From Ramazzottius varieornatus (taxonomy: Eukaryota > Tardigrada > Eutardigrada > Parachela > Ramazzottiidae), in assembly GCA_001949185.1 (NCBI GenBank), contig BDGG01000002.1, positions 775,481 through 839,480 on the forward strand: a stretch of DNA of 64,000 nt, given 5' to 3'. The notes under the pieces were generated by a model. That model worked only from the letters and a program-made list of their open reading frames with translations. It searched no databases and was not told the DNA's origin. Position 1 is the stretch's first letter. The number at the start of each line of letters is the position of its first letter. This document shows, in pieces, positions 11,331 to 22,679 of this stretch. The position numbers and the translations under genes were made by a program.

Positions 11331-12214
11331 TTACGCTTACTCTATCAAATTTGAACTTTTCGCCGTTTTTACAGTTTACAGTTTTGTACTTCGCGCCGCG
11401 TTGAAAGCCAATACTGATACATAACGGTGAAAAATTTGTATTTTTTCACCGTAACAATTCTAACGGCTATCGACAGATGCTAGCCGGCGTCATTACCCCG
11501 AGTCAGCGGTGACAAAGGAAACCGAGGGGTGATGGGTTCGATTTATCTCCTTCAATCGGTCGGCGGTAGTCTTGTGGCGTCCCTTTAGTGGGCAAATTGA
11601 TTGCTGGAACGCTGCTAGATCACCGTGGACTGATAGAGGGCGCTAAATCGGATCCCTCAGCCCCAGAATTTCCCGTTACCGCTGCCCCGAGTTACTAAGG
11701 CCGATCTATAAAATATGCGTATCGGTTTGAAGGGAAGGTATTTTGACCAGTGCAATCCCCACGTGCACTTTGGAGAACCATAACAGCTTGTCCATTTAGG
11801 TACCGGTACCCGGATCAGAAGCAAGATTTCCCTTGCGCGCGCCTGGTAGCGTTGTCGTTAATGTACGTCATTTGCAAACATCCCAGACGTAAGAAGAATC
11901 CAATGGGACACACCTATCGCAAATGAACGACAATCCAGACAAACCGAAGACGCATTCTTTCCCTAATTAGCCGGTAAACACACACATTGAAGGTAATAAA
12001 GTGGTTGCCGAAGGTCGAGAAGGCGGTTATAACCGTCCCAGTAAGCACACACGGTAAGTAACCGACGGAATACCAACCCCCCATGCACATCTAGTAAAGT
12101 CTACAAATACACGAGGAGAGAACAGGACAGAAAACCACTTTCGGCTTCCGATTTTTGCTCTTGGACTTCGTTACATATTCCGTCTTTTATCCTACATTCG
12201 CTTTAAATTCCAGA

Positions 12215-13187
12215 ATGGCTCGACTTGACTTCGCTACCTGTTCGTGCTTGGTATCGTTAGCGCTCGTCACGCTGACAGATCCAGCTCAAGGATTCTACGC
12301 TTTCCCACCTGGACTATCGCTCATGCAGCCGGGCTCCACCAGCCGTCCTCGAACGAACAAGGGTAGGCGACGACCGCCACATTGTAGTTCGTCAAAATAT
12401 TCGTGAGAATATGGATTTCGGCGGCCGAATTCCCCAACAATCCTTTTATTTCCGAACGACCCTCTTCTTACATCGAGTTGTTGCGAATATTCGGGGTCAT
12501 TGGGTGATCAGTTTGCCGTACCTCGCCTTGGCTCAAAGTCTCAGAAAACTCTTCGCCCGTTTGGGAAAATGTTCCTCCAACTCCTGAGGGGGATTACCAG
12601 CTGAGTTATCAGCTGTTCGGACGCGTTTTGCGTCGAAACAGAAGCACAGTCACATGCTCACACTGTATGATGTCACTGTTACCTCAAGACATCTTAACTC
12701 AAAATTGCGAACGTCTTCAGTTTTTTTGCCGTGAACCTGACAACGGATCAGTCAAGTGTGCTTCTGCGTCGAGTTCCCCGATGCCTGCTACATCTGACTG
12801 CATCAGTAGTTCAACTTTGCCCTTGGCCCTCGGGAGCCCCAAACTTTGAACACGTTTCCTGAACAATCTGCCCACTGATCCATCGTTATGAAATAGGGCC
12901 ACCGAAACCCATATGCTAGGCCGAATCGGGATTTTTTTCGTATGAATGACGAAAGAAGTTCCGCGGAAAAAAATTTTGATCGGAGTGCGGCCACGAGAAT
13001 TTTTCTTTTCTTAGATCGAGTGCCACTGGTGAAATCTGCGCACACGGATGGAGATTTACAGCGCGCGTTATACGCGGCAGGAGCGGGTCCACCAAAATGT
13101 TCGTCAGAAGCCCAGTGTAAACGGGAACTACTGCGCCTCATCAGGGCCCTGCAAAAGATGCGTCTCGTAGAGCAAAAAGCTTCTTAG
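12215..13187 (+). CDS. Candidate secreted peptide precursor, 3 exons
   Basis: Not recognised as a known family. Proposed exons are 12215-12362, 12545-12664 and 13015-13187, joined by GT-AG introns with matching phase, giving 146 residues. The start MARLDFATCSCLVSLALVTL looks like a signal peptide ending near AQG. The middle has YQLFGRVLRRNR, with a dibasic-type site, and the C-terminal part holds two Cys and a basic amphipathic stretch (KRELLRLIRALQKMRL). A strong polypyrimidine tract precedes exon 3; the exon 2 donor (GTATGA) is weaker. This composition would fit a neuropeptide or small secreted protein, but that is inference. An alternative is unrelated chance frames. Confidence 0.35.
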
Positions 13188-13229
13188 GTTTATCCAAGAT
13201 TGGTTACTGGGTGCGTGTCTTATCTTCAA

Positions 13230-13435
13230 CAGCTACTTTGAAGTACCGATCTAGTGGGACAGTTTTGGGTCCGGGTGCGTGAAAAAGAAGTTTTAGCAGC
13301 TCTAGCTGTTATGTATGTGTCAAATCGACCAGCTGATCGGTACACTGACTGAATGTCTCACCCACTATCCGGGGAGTATTTTTACACGATCCCGGACCTA
13401 AATCCGTCCCACTAGGACGGTACTTCAAAGTACTG
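13230..13435. mobile_element. Foldback/MITE-like element
   Basis: The ends form an inverted repeat: CTACTTTGAAGTACCGATC and AGTGGGAC on the left, then GGTCCGGG, against CCCGGACC, GTCCCACT and GGTACTTCAAAGTA on the right. Arms are about 45 bp around a roughly 110-bp centre. No ORF. Confidence 0.7.
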
Positions 13436-14284
13436 TATACGTCTATTCTCTATCAACATTGTCGAAGCTTCCACTCATAAACTCCCTGGATCTCGGTAAC
13501 TCGATAAATCATCGATTTGCCATACTGTACTTTCCCTTTACTGTGTTTCTCGATAAGTCAGTCGGAACTCCGGGCTTCAGGTTCGGCAGATGCACTACTG
13601 CGAGCTATAAGCTGGGACATTGTCTAAAGTTCCTCAATAAAACTAGTCCGGATCCATGGCATTCGCTTTGTCACGGCTGTGCCGAAAAGCGTTTTGCTAA
13701 TGGCTCACCGATGTGAAAATCGTTGCTCCTTCGTTCACTCCGCTCAGCTGACCGGTGCCGTGGTACTGTTTTCCCTGAGCTGTGAGGGGGTGGGGTGGAC
13801 AACCAATCGACCATTTAAAAAAAGTGGAGTCGAGCTGACGAACACGTGCGCTGCCGTATAGCCAAAAGTTCAATGCATAATTACCGATGGCAATTAACTC
13901 ATAATCAAAGCCGCGGTTGCATGGAATAAACATGTACTAATGGAAATAGAAATACGACCTTCGATCATTGCTGTCCGCTCTCGCGAGCGAACCGTAAGGT
14001 AACGCATCTCGAATTTCCCGTTTCCAGTCTTCCACGAAACAGAGCTGTCAACTGGCTCCTTTCCATAAGCCCACAGTCTGGCCATACTCCTCTGTCCGAA
14101 TTTAGAGGAAATCTGGAAGACCTGTTACCGCTTGTTGCAGTGGTAAAGACACAGACACACCCGGTCAAGCCGAACTTGTCGTCCTGTCAGCTTTGCCTCA
14201 AAGTCCTACCGAGATGGTCTCACGAGATTGGTAAATGATGTGTTTCTGTTGTTCGGAGTTCAGAGATCGGTCTGACTAGGGACA
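13436..14284. other. Stretch without a supported gene
   Basis: Only short frames on both strands; none has recognisable motifs or splice-supported continuation. Confidence 0.4.
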
Positions 14285-14525
14285 ATTCAGACCATGACAC
14301 TCGCAGATCACGATATCAACGCCCATGACGATATCAGCCAAGTGTCTCAGCTATCACGTAATGCCGATGACTACTTCCTGGTCCTGGAGGAAATCCCAAA
14401 GGTGCATCGTCCACGTAGAATCAGTGTCGTAACATGTATAGTGTTACACAACTGACACAAGACAACTCGAAAACTTCTCGGTTATTCGAGAAAACTCCAG
14501 ATTTCACGTGTGGAAGGCGTAAAGG
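14285..14525. repeat. DIRS element, left inverted terminal repeat
   Basis: Pairs with 19050-19284 in reverse complement. Best-conserved shared strings are GATCACGATATCAA, CATCGTCCACGTAGAA and CTCGGTTATTCGAGAAAACT. The two repeats differ by point changes and small indels. Confidence 0.85.
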
Positions 14526-14821
14526 GAGCTTTGAACCTAATACCAGTGAGTAGATTTTGACAGAAGTTGTTACAGCGCCGCAATACGTATAAACATGCCG
14601 AAGATATTTCTTCCCGAAAAGCTGGCTCTTTGTTGGTGGTAGACCGTACGAGTCTCAAAACTTCATTTGAGGTCTGGACCTTAATTACGAAACGAACACG
14701 GAATTACTTGGGGTCAATGAAGGTAAACTGTCAAGGTAGGCGGATATACACAATTGCGTAAACCATTTGCCCAGCCTTCGCACAGTCCCCAAACACAGAC
14801 CCCAAGCGAAGGCTGATTGAA

Positions 14822-15779
14822 CTAACCTGAGATTCGCAGCATAGTTTGGGTCGAGGAGACCATATCTGGTCGGACGTATCGGTTCGAAACGTTGCTGCTC
14901 CATCTACCCATGGCCCTAATCTGTTCCATGGAGCATCCGGCTTTAGAAGCCGTCGAAGCCGCTCCTATCCGGAAACTATGAGGTAAAGCCATTCCCGAGA
15001 AAAATTTGTAGCTCGCGATTGACACGTTGGCGAGTCAGGTAGCATCCATCATGGGAAATGAATAATGGTATATGTCTTGCTGATGATCTGACCAGCATAT
15101 AAGCGTGAAGGGCTTATACGGGACAAGTATCCGTTTAAGTTTTTGTTAGATAAATTGCAGGAGGTGTGGTTTTGCGATGGGTTTCATCTCGCCGCAAACA
15201 TATTTGGACCGAATTGCAGGATATTTGTAAGTCATTCAGGACAAGGTTCGATTTGTCAAAACTTGTCTCCTTCGAGCTGGTATACTCGGACACACGTAAC
15301 ATGCCGTAGAAGGCCATGGTGAAAGCCGACCAAAGCATCAGTTGGTCGTGTCGAGGAATGAGAGATCCGAATAGGCCAGCTTTGAGCTGTCGTAAATGTT
15401 ATACTGTCAGAGGCTTCCTCTTGTATGTGTGGGGACGGGTTTGATTGGTTAGACCTTTCAACATCATTGAGAGGTAATGGTCATTTCTACCAGGATCTTC
15501 GAAACCGTGCTCCAGTTGTTCTGAAAGCACGCCGGCTACATAAACTGTCGCTGTTTTCCCGCTTAGCCCTTCGCTATTCAACCGGGAAACGAACCGTCTG
15601 ATGGTTTGGCGATCCGTAGGGAGATAAGGGATATGATGGCTCAAACAGAAAGAGCGAAATCGCTCAAATCCATTTCGGTAGCTTCTGGTAGAGGGAGCCA
15701 ATCGCTTACCGACGAGCTCTCGCGATCTTGCATCGAGTTCGAAAAGTTTCCGGGTTCTAGCATGATCTCCCGCAAACAA
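14822..15779 (-). pseudogene. DIRS tyrosine recombinase (broken)
   Basis: Tyrosine recombinase that would integrate the element's circular DNA copy. The N-terminal SAM-like part (15779-15399) has RSRELVGKRLAPSTRSYRNG and RQTIRRFVSRLNSEGLSGKT. An in-frame TAA at 15399-15401 interrupts it, after which the same frame resumes with LMLWSAFTMAFYGMLRVSEY, containing the first catalytic Arg. After a frame change, the C-terminal part (15025-14822) has PHSFRIGAASTASKAG (His-x-x-Arg), MGRWSS and the nucleophile-bearing SNRYVRP. All catalytic positions are therefore readable, but at least one stop and one frameshift separate them. Confidence 0.82.
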
Positions 15780-17457
15780 TCTAGGATGTTGTCTGCCATT
15801 ATGGGCTCGGTATCGGCCTTGGGATGATTTTCGAAGAACCGCCCGTTGTCGAATCTAGACACAGCATCAGCCAATGTATTATCGACGCCGCTTATGTACG
15901 TTATTAGCGTGAAATAGTTGTTTGCCACTTCAAATAGATGCGGCGTATCACCGTCATGATGGCGACATTCGATGACGTACATTTTGCCCAGATCTGGACC
16001 ACCAACATATCGTCGGAATGAAATAAGATTCGCTTTGTCTGCCAGTTTGACCCCCAAACACAACACGAGATCAAAACTGGCAACAGTTCCAACAAAGCAA
16101 TGGATGGTTTGGTTTCAAGTAGCCAGCTTGGCCATCGTAACTGAAACCATTCTGCGCCGTAAACACCAACGCAACCGATGCTACCTGATGCGTCGGTGAA
16201 TAGATGCATAGTTGGAGTTGCCACCCATTTTGTCCGAAGACACTTGCACGAGCCATTCCATGTCGGAAGATCTATCCACCACTGCAAATCTGCTCTGAAG
16301 CCATCGTTCAGTTTCAGTTTAGGATGGTCGAGTGGTTTAACCTTATGTGCAAGACTGAGCATCCTTCGGAGGAAGATTCTGCCAGCCGGGATACATTTGG
16401 TTGCGAAGCCCAATTGTCTGCAAATCCTAAGAATTTTCCGTTTAGTAGCTTTCACTCTAGCTTTGTATACCGCGAACAAATCTTGAAGTTCCTTAACTTT
16501 ACTTTCCGGAATGCTGATGGTCTGGGTTTCAGTATCGAGTTGAATGCGGAGGAATGTGATTTTAGTCGTAAGGCCCTCGGTTTTTCCTTCTGCTATGTGC
16601 ACACCAAGGTGTGCACATAATGCTCGTACAAAAGTCAACGTATAATGGCACGCAGGTGACGAACTAGGTGCAGCCCACCAGAAATCATCGATGTAATGCA
16701 AAACGTCGAGCATTCCACCGGTGGTCTTAATTTTCCATTCGAGAATTGTGGAGAGATCATCGAACAAACTAGGTGAAGACCGACGCCCAAACGGCAGTAC
16801 CGTATCGAAATAATATTTTCCATCGCACATGTAAACAAGATGCCAATCCTGTTTCGCGACTGGTATGAGTCTAAACGCGCCCTTCAAATCCGTTTTTGCC
16901 ATCAAACAGCCCTTTTCAAGTTTAAGACAAACATCAATGGCGTCGTCGACTAAAGAGAAGTTAGGGGTATAATCTGTTTTCGAAATGTAATCGTTGACTG
17001 ACTTTCTGAAGGGTCTGGACAAGTCCATAATAAGGCGAACTCCGCCTAGTTTTTTGGGGCGTACACCCATGGAGGAACAAATGAAGTGGGGAAAAGGCGG
17101 ATGGTCCAAAGGACCAACGGTGTGCTTTGCAGCGACCTCTTTGGCTACATAATCGCGTACGACCTCAGGGTGTTCCCGAGCAGTTCGAGCGTTAGGAGTA
17201 ATTTGAGAAACATCAGGGCCGGTATAACCCAGGCGAAAACCATTGACAAGACCATTGACGAAATAATCAGCAAATTCGGAGTCGGGATAATCCTTCAGGG
17301 CATGAGCAAACCGTTCTGGTATCAACGGGACATATGCTTTATCAGGAATTTCAACAGAAGTAAAATGACAAGTGGTAACAGGAACGGGTGCTAGCGAGGT
17401 AGATGAAAATACTAAGCGCAGCGATGGGTGAGCTTGGTATGCCCGGGTTTGAGGCAT
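15641..17457 (-). pseudogene. DIRS reverse transcriptase - RNase H (frameshifted)
   Basis: Polyprotein that copies the element RNA. The RT part shows VRLIMDLSRPF, ATDLKGAFRLIPV-type motif A (MAKTDLKGAFRLIP), VLPFGRRSSPSLF and the catalytic box LHYIDDFWW. RNase H follows, with LFTDASGSIGCVG, ALLELLPVL and FHSDDMLVV. Near 15925-15960 the frame breaks: the first frame ends at 15904 while the shifted frame continues with NNYFTLITYISGVDNTLADA, the normal end of DIRS RNase H. The start overlaps the end of the Gag frame by about 46 nt, typical of compact retroelements. Family is sure; this copy is probably non-functional. Confidence 0.86.
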
Positions 17458-18892
17458 TGCAAACAGTTATGGGCATAGTTCTGATAGCATGGTTCAGCGC
17501 AGCCACCGGGTTCGTTGAAACGACTGCAAGCCAGGACCACAGCTTTAGGTCGATTACCATCAGAGTTAGAATTAGAGCCATCAGATTGCATGTTAGAAAA
17601 TCTATTAGAAGAGGTATTCACACCTTCTTTCTTGCTGGGGCATGTTTTTGCGATATGGCCCTTCTCGCTGCATATATGGCAGGTAGCGGTGCGAATCCAC
17701 TCAGAGTATGGACCTCGAGCAACGGTGCTGATAACTGTGGCGGTAGTAGCAGTTGGCTTGAAACTATTATTAACGGCCTTAACGATATCACGGTCTTCGG
17801 GGTACCACCCGGTTACATCAGAATCCGGCAATGCCATCTTTTGACGGAAACGTTGGTCATCTTCTAACAAAAAGCGCACGTCAGGCTTTCGTGAAGCCAA
17901 GCCCCGGATAATGCCACTATAGGCAAGGAAAGGTCTAGCCATATCGGGGTAATAGTAGCTCCGATAGAGAGAGTCAAAAACGCATCTTGCCAGGAGGGCA
18001 AGTCAACGATCACCAAGTGTCCTGTACTAGGGTCACCAGGTTGTTTGCGCTTGGTGTTATCAGGCACATATCTACCAGTAAACAGATCCTGGAAAACCAC
18101 GTAGGCTGATTTTTGTCGAAGCAACTTGTCACCAGTAGGAGTGACTGGGGGGAAGTTGAAATGAGTAGAAGGAGGTGGCTTTTTTGAAACGACACTGTAG
18201 ACAACTGGGGTAAGTGAGGAAGGTATTTGATTGCCGTACTGCGGTAGAGGCGAAGGAGCCCGGGAGACCGAGTACGTTGGGGAGGAGCGTACCTGACGAT
18301 GGAGTGACTCGTTTGTAGCTTCCAGCCGCTTGACATGACGAAGGATGGCGGCAATCTCTTCTGGTGTCGGGTAGGTGGCGTTGGTAGACAACCACGGATC
18401 CCTTCCATGTCGGCCTGCTTGTTCGTCTTGTAATCGTCCACCGGAAGAATGTCCCATGTGACCCATCAAGACGTCGTGTCCACCAGGTCCAACTTGGCCA
18501 CCAACATACGCGCTCCCTTCGTATTCCATTCTTTTTTCCTGTCTTCCTGATCTATCCGACACGCGAAGTAATTCCTGTCTTTCCAGTCTTCCAGATCCAC
18601 TTTCCAGTCTTCTGGATCCATTCTCCAAGCGGCTTGGGCTTCCCTGTCGGTCTTCTCGTCCGGGTGCTGCGAACAGCTCCAAGGCCCGATCCACACTGCC
18701 CGCGCGACGAACGTCTTTCAACGCCGAGCGAAGGCGTTTGGCGAGAGGCACCTCTGGTAACGTGGTAAGAACTTGACTATCATCAGGCCTAGCTGGGTAT
18801 TTGGTACCGTAACGGTGTCGTGTAGGCTCTGAGGTCGCGAGTTTGCCATCGAGAAGACTTAAAAAAGCTGAGAAAAAAGCTGATGTGCTCAC
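17412..18892 (-). pseudogene. DIRS Gag-like protein with zinc knuckle (frameshifted)
   Basis: Predicted nucleic-acid-binding structural protein of the element. The N-terminal frame (18892-17864) is Arg- and Ser-rich with an internal short repeat (RLENGSRRLESGSGRLE). Around 17950 the frame shifts into 17942-17412 (MARPFLAYSGIIRGLASRKP). That part contains a CX2CX4HX4C zinc knuckle, CHICSEKGHIAKTC, and a second Cys/His cluster near the end (CLQCLKPGHTKLTHRC). Position upstream of and overlapping the RT frame supports the Gag assignment. Confidence 0.72.
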
Positions 18893-19049
18893 TTCGTGAA
18901 ACAGTGACTGACTCCAGCTATAGTTTAAAATGTAAGCTACTCAGGATCCACATGGCAACCTAATCAAATTACTATTCTGTAATGAGGGAAATGCCGAAAT
19001 GGCGTCAACGGCAGTGTAACACCTTTCGGCGTTAACTCTCTTTCACGCC

Positions 19050-19284
19050 TTCGACACGTGGAATCTGGAGTTTTCTCGAATAACCGAGCAGTTTTCGAGG
19101 TGCCTTGTGTCAGTTGTGAAATACTATACATGTCACGACACTGGTTCTACGTGGACGATGGGATTTTCTTGAGGTCAAGGAAGTGGTCATTCCCCTCCCT
19201 TCCCCATACTTAAGACAGAGCTAAGGGACTTGACTACTACCTAAAAGCATTGATATCGTGATCGGCGAGTGACAGGGTCTGAAT
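19050..19284. repeat. DIRS element, right inverted terminal repeat
   Basis: Reverse complement of 14285-14525 with scattered differences. It precedes the Gag frame and probably carries the element's promoter, by analogy with other DIRS elements. Confidence 0.85.
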
Positions 19285-20139
19285 ATTCCCTCGAAAGTAT
19301 TCTTTGGTCATCTCGAGCAGGGCCGGCATTTGTGCGTCCGACGATCACAGCGAACGACGCACCTTCGGGATTTTCCGCAACTCCAGGGAGGAGTCGATGG
19401 CATCACTTCTCCATAGTTCATCGAGAGCTAGGAGTATATCTATTAGGTCAAAGCATCGGATACATGATCGGCCTATGACATGATCTGAAGATCCCCTTGT
19501 GAGTACAGTAACAGTTGCTTAAAGATACACTAAAACATTCAAACTTCACTTGTGCGTTTCCGCCATATTGTTTTTTGGACGGTAGTTCCGACCAAGTTAT
19601 TTCAAGATGGTCCGCGTTCGTCGATCTCTTTATTCTTTCACTTTTCGTTCTCGTGTGGCTTGATGGCATTGACAGTCGTAACTGAAATATAGCATATGTC
19701 ACTAAGCATTCGCGAATTATCAGATTCAAAATTGGTTGACAGAGGGACCTCAACCGTGGTTCTGAACTTTCTGATTAGCGGCTGATGAAGGCTCTGCTTC
19801 CGATCCCATTTTTACCAGAACGACCCGCGTCCTGGATCAACGTTCTGCCCTTTTCAGTCGACGCAGACCTTCCAGCATGAGACTCCCACCTGCCTTACAG
19901 GAATGCTCCCAAACCCTACCTACACGCGGCCTGCCACGTGGAGACCGAGACTTTTCCCGTATACCTAGCTCAGACATTAAGCTCTACAGGCCCACACCAT
20001 CATGTACGCTATCCGATCTTCCAAAGGTTCGAGCTTGAATACCGACAGCTACTCAACCATGCCAGAACTCAACTTCTCTGTCAAACGATGACAATTACTT
20101 GTTGACTGCTAATGCTGCCCTCAGAGTCGACCCTTACCT
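19285..20139. other. Stretch without a supported gene
   Basis: Several short plus-strand frames (for example near 19855-20050, Pro- and Ser-rich) might belong with the weak coding signal at 20140-20501, but no splice-consistent model could be built. Confidence 0.3.
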
Positions 20140-20501
20140 TTCGTCCAAAACGACGACTACACGACACCTCCGGAGATTAGCCCGGTTCTTGATTATACGC
20201 AAAGTGCTCACACAGTTCCGTACATTCCATATGAACCGGACGGACCAATTCGGCATGGAAGGACCGACCTAGTGGTATTTATGCGGCCTCGAACAAGCTG
20301 GGACATTTCGGTGGGAATGTTTTCAAGATTATGAACTCTCGGTTTCGGATGGGGATTGTGGAGAATTTGAACGACAGTGGTGCTGCTGCGGTAATTTATC
20401 CATATTCACGGCTGAAATGAGTTTTTTGTTCGTATTGAATCATTATTTTATTTTGCAGTGCCGAGGATGCACCTGAAGGGAAGAAACCTCGACGACGGTA
20501 G
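20140..20501 (+). pseudogene. Weak coding remnant, unknown
   Basis: Two consecutive open stretches read as protein-like but in different frames: one with NDDYTTPPEISPVLDYTQSA and YIPYEPDGPIRHGRTD, then one with IYAASNKLGHFGGNVFKIMN and ENLNDSGAAA. The second ends at a donor (GCG|GTAATT) and can be joined in phase to a short last exon encoding DAPEGKKPRRR and a TAG at 20499-20501. The frame break near 20270 may be real decay or a missed small intron. The family is not recognised. Confidence 0.25.
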
Positions 20502-20727
20502 CGATACCTTCAAATCTGGTTGGAGTACCGAACTCGGCTTTCGTTTGTTCGCCTCAGTTTTCTATCCGATCATGAGAAACTAAGTATCTCGTACATCCGT
20601 CGATCTTGACGACGTAATTATGCGTTATATATATCGGCAATTGCCGACTATTAGTAGATCAATCGACGAATGAAGTGAAATTTTACTGTCAATCAGATTC
20701 TTCCGGCATTGCAAACGAAAAAGCTGA

Positions 20728-20805
20728 TCAACTGGGAATCGAACTCTAGGTCTTCAGATCAGCGATTGTTGACGAGTGCCCCAACTCAATCGCATTGGTC
20801 CAATG
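20728..20805 (-). other. tRNA-like sequence (possible tRNA-derived SINE or tRNA relic)
   Basis: Read on the minus strand there is a box A-like GATTGAGTTGGGGCACTC followed about 45 nt later by a good box B, AGTTCGATTCC, the internal promoter of RNA polymerase III genes. The anticodon arm and acceptor stem do not pair properly, so it is not called as a functional tRNA. Confidence 0.3.
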
Positions 20806-20998
20806 ACTACGCAGGTTCCACTGTATCGATCGTGCAGGCCGTCGAGATGGACAATGTCCGCATCAGCTGATTGACGCTCGACTGACTTGCCTTGATTAAC
20901 TTGCCTTAATCTTCCCCGAAGTTCTCTTCCATTCTTCGGATGTATTCTAGAGTCCTAACTTTCCAGAGAGGCTTCCCTGCCAGACTTTTCTCTTTACC

Positions 20999-22679
20999 AT
21001 GAATAACCTAGTACTATATCTCATTCTTTGCTTGGTTGTAGGGAGAGGAAGGGTGACCGGGGAAGAATGGCGTTGTGCCGACTGTCAGCACATCACTTCT
21101 GTCAAAGCCCGCATTCTGAACCAGCTTGGCCTTCCCGCTTCGTCCTTCGCCTCTTACGACATCGTATGGCCTGTTCTGCCTTACCGTCACAAGCGAACCT
21201 TCCTTGACGATCCTTTCTACCCGGAGGCCGAACACTTCATGTCCATGAGCCTCTTTGGCCGACGTCTGACCGCTTACCTCAACCCCTCAAACATCACATC
21301 TTCTTCCGCATGCTTCTTCCGTGGACGCGTGGAAACCTGCGAAAGGGAACAATGCACGATCGGAAAAGCAGCTGTAAGTGATTGTAGCGATAGGGGAATA
21401 TTTGGGTATTTCCAAGTCGACAATGATGGCGTCGCTCTGTCGCCTTTACCTTCCGTGATCGCTACCGCCTCCCAAGATGCCATCGGTGGACATTTAGCTA
21501 AGCTTATTGAACCTCTCCAGATGTGGGATGACATTCCTGCAATTGAAGCTTACGTCAAGGAACAAAACGACAAACAGCAAAGAGAAAGGAATCATTTCCT
21601 TCCGACGTTCAAATATTCACCGTTGCTCGATGCTTTCTTCCCTTTACCTCTTCCCGCTCGTTATTCAACTCTTTCGGCTCCGGACATGGAGCTGAGCACT
21701 AAGGAAACAGGGCAGATAGAGATCAAGTTACGGATTTTCGTCGATAAAGACATGGTGGATATTCTGGACAAGAAGTACGGCGATGTTTCATCGGAGCAAC
21801 TCACTTCCGTCCTGTCGGCCATCAACGCCGTCCAAACCATCTACGACGATACGTCGCTGGGTCCTGTCGGAGTGCGTTTGTCGGTGGAAGAGGTGGCCTT
21901 TGAACGGGAAGGTGAAGCGCAGAGTCTGCAGTTGGGAGACGGGAACGCGGAGGAATACTTGACTGCCTTCTGCAACGGTCAGGATTCGCTGCTGACAGCC
22001 CAAGCTGATGTGACCATGGCGCTGACTGGCTTGGATCTGTACGGTCTGCTGAATAACATCAACAAGGACAAAGTCTACTCTGGCTTGGCCTTCAAGAACA
22101 ACAAGATCTACGGAGTTACTGGACGTAAGTATCAAAAGGAAGGGGAGACATTCGGCCATTTTCTTCAATTTCGGTTTGTTGCAAGGCGAAAATCTAAATT
22201 GTAGTCAATCAACAAGTTTCTGAAACTGCATGCGATGACGACATCATGACGTCAACCACTCGAGTAACCAGGATGACGTAATCAACCGAGTTCCTGCTTA
22301 CAGTGTCATACACCGGTGGAGCCTGCAGGCAGAATCGGAATTGCATGGTGGTGGAGTTTCGGAAGGAGATGGAAAATGTCGAAACGATCGCCCACGAGGT
22401 TTGTGCCATTCTGCCTAAACTCTCGAGTCAAACGTAACGTTACTTGTAGACTTCTGATTCACGTTTTCGGACTAGTTGGGGCATGCACTGGGGATGAACC
22501 ACGATGGAACCAATAACGACTGCGACAGCTTTGCCGGGAAGATCATGTCGCTGAGTGTTGTACGTCAGCGGTCCGGATGGTCTACTTGTAGCGCCGAGAG
22601 CTTTCAAAGCTTCCTCCAGAAACGAGGGTCGTGCTTACTGAAAATCAACCAAGGCCCAAGCCGCAAAATATCTCAATGA
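20999..22679 (+). CDS. Secreted M12B-type (adamalysin-like) zinc metalloprotease, 3 exons
   Basis: Exons 20999-22124, 22304-22398 and 22476-22679 join in phase to 474 residues. MNNLVLYLILCLVVGRGRVTG is a signal peptide. A propeptide-like region follows (FYPEAEHFMSMSLFGRRLTA, RGRVETC), then the catalytic domain from about residue 235. The zinc site is HELGHALGMNHD, with His406, His410 and His416, split by intron 2 exactly between E407 and L408. A Met-turn candidate (KIMSLSV) lies about 17 residues later. There is no disintegrin, Cys-rich, thrombospondin or membrane segment, so it is a minimal secreted reprolysin like those of tick saliva. It probably cleaves extracellular proteins. Its neighbour is the CAP cluster on the other strand. 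Confidence 0.86.

Larger units (their letters stand above)
8833..12214. other. Repeat-rich intergenic region
   Basis: No supported gene. Recognisable contents are four diverged repeats listed separately (about 9240-9450, 9822-9906, 10985-11045 and 11095-11330) and a small tandem array near 10930-10985. The rest has only short frames. Confidence 0.5.
14285..19284 (-). mobile_element. DIRS-type tyrosine-recombinase retrotransposon with inverted terminal repeats
   Basis: The 5.0-kb element has inverted terminal repeats of roughly 230 bp: from 14285 (ATTCAGACC..GACACTCGC.GATCACGATATCAA) and from 19284 inward on the opposite strand. Both share CATCGTCCACGTAGAA, CATGTATAGT, TTCGAGAAAACTCCAGATT and a CACGTGT..GAAGGCGT block. 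Inside, on the minus strand, lie a Gag-like ORF with zinc knuckles, a reverse transcriptase plus RNase H, and a tyrosine recombinase, in the order expected for DIRS elements. There is no DDE integrase, as expected. All three coding regions carry frame breaks, so this copy looks inactive. Ends were set by where the two repeats stop matching; no target duplication is expected for this class. Confidence 0.88.
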
